DNA of 64,000 nt from Actinomycetota bacterium (GTDB lineage Bacteria > Actinomycetota > Thermoleophilia > Solirubrobacterales > Solirubrobacteraceae), in NCBI GenBank assembly GCA_005884115.1, contig VAXW01000002.1, positions 124,001 through 188,000 of the forward strand, written 5' to 3'. Positions 63,239-64,000 of this stretch are shown in pieces (position 1 is the first letter of the stretch; every line of letters begins with the position of its first letter). Under the pieces are notes generated by a model. It saw only the letters and a program-made list of their open reading frames with translations. It did no database searches and was not told the origin of the DNA. The position numbers and the translations under genes are program-made.

Positions 63239-63282
63239 TGGAGCCAACCGGGATCGAACCGGTGACCTCCTGCTTGCAAAGC
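63239..63282 (-). pseudogene. tRNA-Ala(TGC) 3' half
   Basis: On the minus strand: loop TTTGCAA with anticodon TGC, stem GCAGG, variable AGGTC, T-arm ACCGG/TTCGATC/CCGGT, acceptor TGGCTCC and discriminator A. Upstream of the loop (GGGCGC) the anticodon stem 5' strand and D-arm are missing. Same kind of truncation at the anticodon loop as in the tRNA-Thr fragment, in the opposite direction. Confidence 0.75.
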
Positions 63283-63402
63283 GCCCGCACCCGCGCCACG
63301 TTTATCGCCGAAAGATACATTTCCCCGCCACGGAGCACCCGGGGCGGGGTCGTTAATGCACTTCCGGGGTAGTCCCCTGGTGGGTGCGCGATCCTCGGGC
63401 GC

Positions 63403-64000
63403 TCACGAGCGTTTGACGGCCTGGTGGTCGCCGAGCGCCGTCGAACGCGCCGGGAGTCCTTGGGCACCACGCCGGGGAGCTCGCTCGCGCTCCACCAGCG
63501 CCTCCAGAGCGTGCGAGATCTGCGCGCACACCACGTCGCGGGCGAACCGTCGCTCGGCCTCCGCGCGCGCGAGCACGCGTATCTGAACAGGGTTCGCGCG
63601 CAGCCGTTCGAGCATCTCCTCGATGGCGCGAGCCAGGCCCTCGACGTCGCCCGGCGCCACCTCTGCCGCAACCGAGCGGTCGACGCCCTCGATCGAGCCG
63701 ACCTCGCTAGTCGCCACGACGGGGACCCCCGCGGCAAGCGCCTCCAGCACCGACATCGGGCACGGGTCGTACTTGCTCGCCAACAGCACGAGATCGGCGC
63801 GCTCGAGCTCCGCCGGCATCTCCTTTGCAGGGATGCGGCCGCCGTATTCGGCGTTCTCGCTGGGGAGATCGTCAAGCAGCTTGGTGTAGTCCGACCACGT
63901 GCTCGGACCGCCGATAACCCGGACACGCACGTCGATCGCGCGCTCGCGCAACATCCTGGCCACCTCCACCACGTCCTCGAGGCCCTTGCGCATCGACACC
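63403..64000 (-). CDS. GT4 glycosyltransferase, 5' end outside window
   Basis: The visible 199 residues are the C-terminal Rossmann domain: RKGLEDVVEVARMLRERAID, VRVRVIGGPSTWSDYTKLLD, VLLASKYDPCPMSVLEALAA with the donor-site EX7E modified (the first Glu is replaced: YDPCPMSVLE). It continues beyond base 64000. It is a close paralogue of the truncated glycosyltransferase at 38594: both share RKG(L/V)EDVV, DY.KLL.DLP, GRIP and EVG.IEGVDRSV in the same order. Acceptor unknown. Confidence 0.8.
   Translation of the reverse strand, partial: VSMRKGLEDVVEVARMLRERAIDVRVRVIGGPSTWSDYTKLLDDLPSENAEYGGRIPAKEMPAELERADLVLLASKYDPCPMSVLEALAAGVPVVATSEVGSIEGVDRSVAAEVAPGDVEGLARAIEEMLERLRANPVQIRVLARAEAERRFARDVVCAQISHALEALVERERAPRRGAQGLPARSTALGDHQAVKRS

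Noticed and set aside
62388-63926. Long minus-strand open frame of 512 codons across the degraded islet
   Set aside because: It runs antisense to the MarR remnant and through the tRNA-Ala fragment; its residues around the tRNA (KQEVTGSIPVGSI) are the well-known false translation of a tRNA.

Overview
This window is GC-rich chromosomal DNA (about 70% G+C by eye) with dense, short-spaced genes, frequent GTG starts and ATGA/GTGA stop-start overlaps. The gene set (OpcA with Zwf, ergothioneine EgtB/EgtD, a GH57 enzyme beside a methyltransferase, HxlR, PF06262-type metallopeptidase, class II FBPase) points to an actinomycetote. The many extracytoplasmic Ig/Fn3-like proteins and the uncharacterised proteins suggest Thermoleophilia/Solirubrobacterales; that placement is inference. 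No intact tRNA, rRNA, IS element or CRISPR array was found.

Left part (1-26 kb), mostly housekeeping. It holds a HAD hydrolase cut by the window edge, a thiolase, leucyl aminopeptidase, an acyl-CoA dehydrogenase, MeaB, acyl- and methyltransferases, and a GH57/methyltransferase pair. Further on are gamma-glutamyltransferase coupled to a lipoprotein, and a ParA-FtsZ pair divergent from an ArsA-like ATPase. FtsZ carries an unusually long N-terminal extension. HxlR, PilT and the principal sigma factor follow. A c-di-AMP (ydaO/yuaA) riboswitch precedes an RlpA-like secreted protein.

Central carbon and redox operon (25-35 kb). glpX is divergent from a seven-gene run pgi-gnd-zwf-opcA-pgl-egtB-egtD. 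It joins the oxidative pentose phosphate pathway (NADPH supply) to ergothioneine synthesis.

Middle part (35-50 kb). This holds an FkbM methyltransferase, an SDR, a thiolase, a second acyl-CoA dehydrogenase with a membrane metallopeptidase, and a rhodanese-cupin-ArfB run. Also here are two envelope glycosyltransferases, cold shock protein, RibD-like reductase, an MscS channel and UppP. At about 38.6 kb a sulfotransferase and a glycosyltransferase point away from each other and both lack their 5' halves, which suggests a deletion scar.

Right part (50-64 kb), envelope and accessory DNA. A minus-strand run of asnB, two GT4 glycosyltransferases, a hexapeptide acyltransferase and a CysNC fusion is flanked on both sides by secreted Ig-like proteins on the plus strand. 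A CmcI-like protein follows. The stretch 61.2-63.3 kb is a degraded islet: a tRNA-Thr 3' half at one edge, a tRNA-Ala 3' half at the other, and between them a CD-NTase-like (CBASS-type cyclase) remnant, a frameshifted DedA gene and a frameshifted MarR gene. The window ends inside a glycosyltransferase that is a close paralogue of the truncated one at 38.6 kb.
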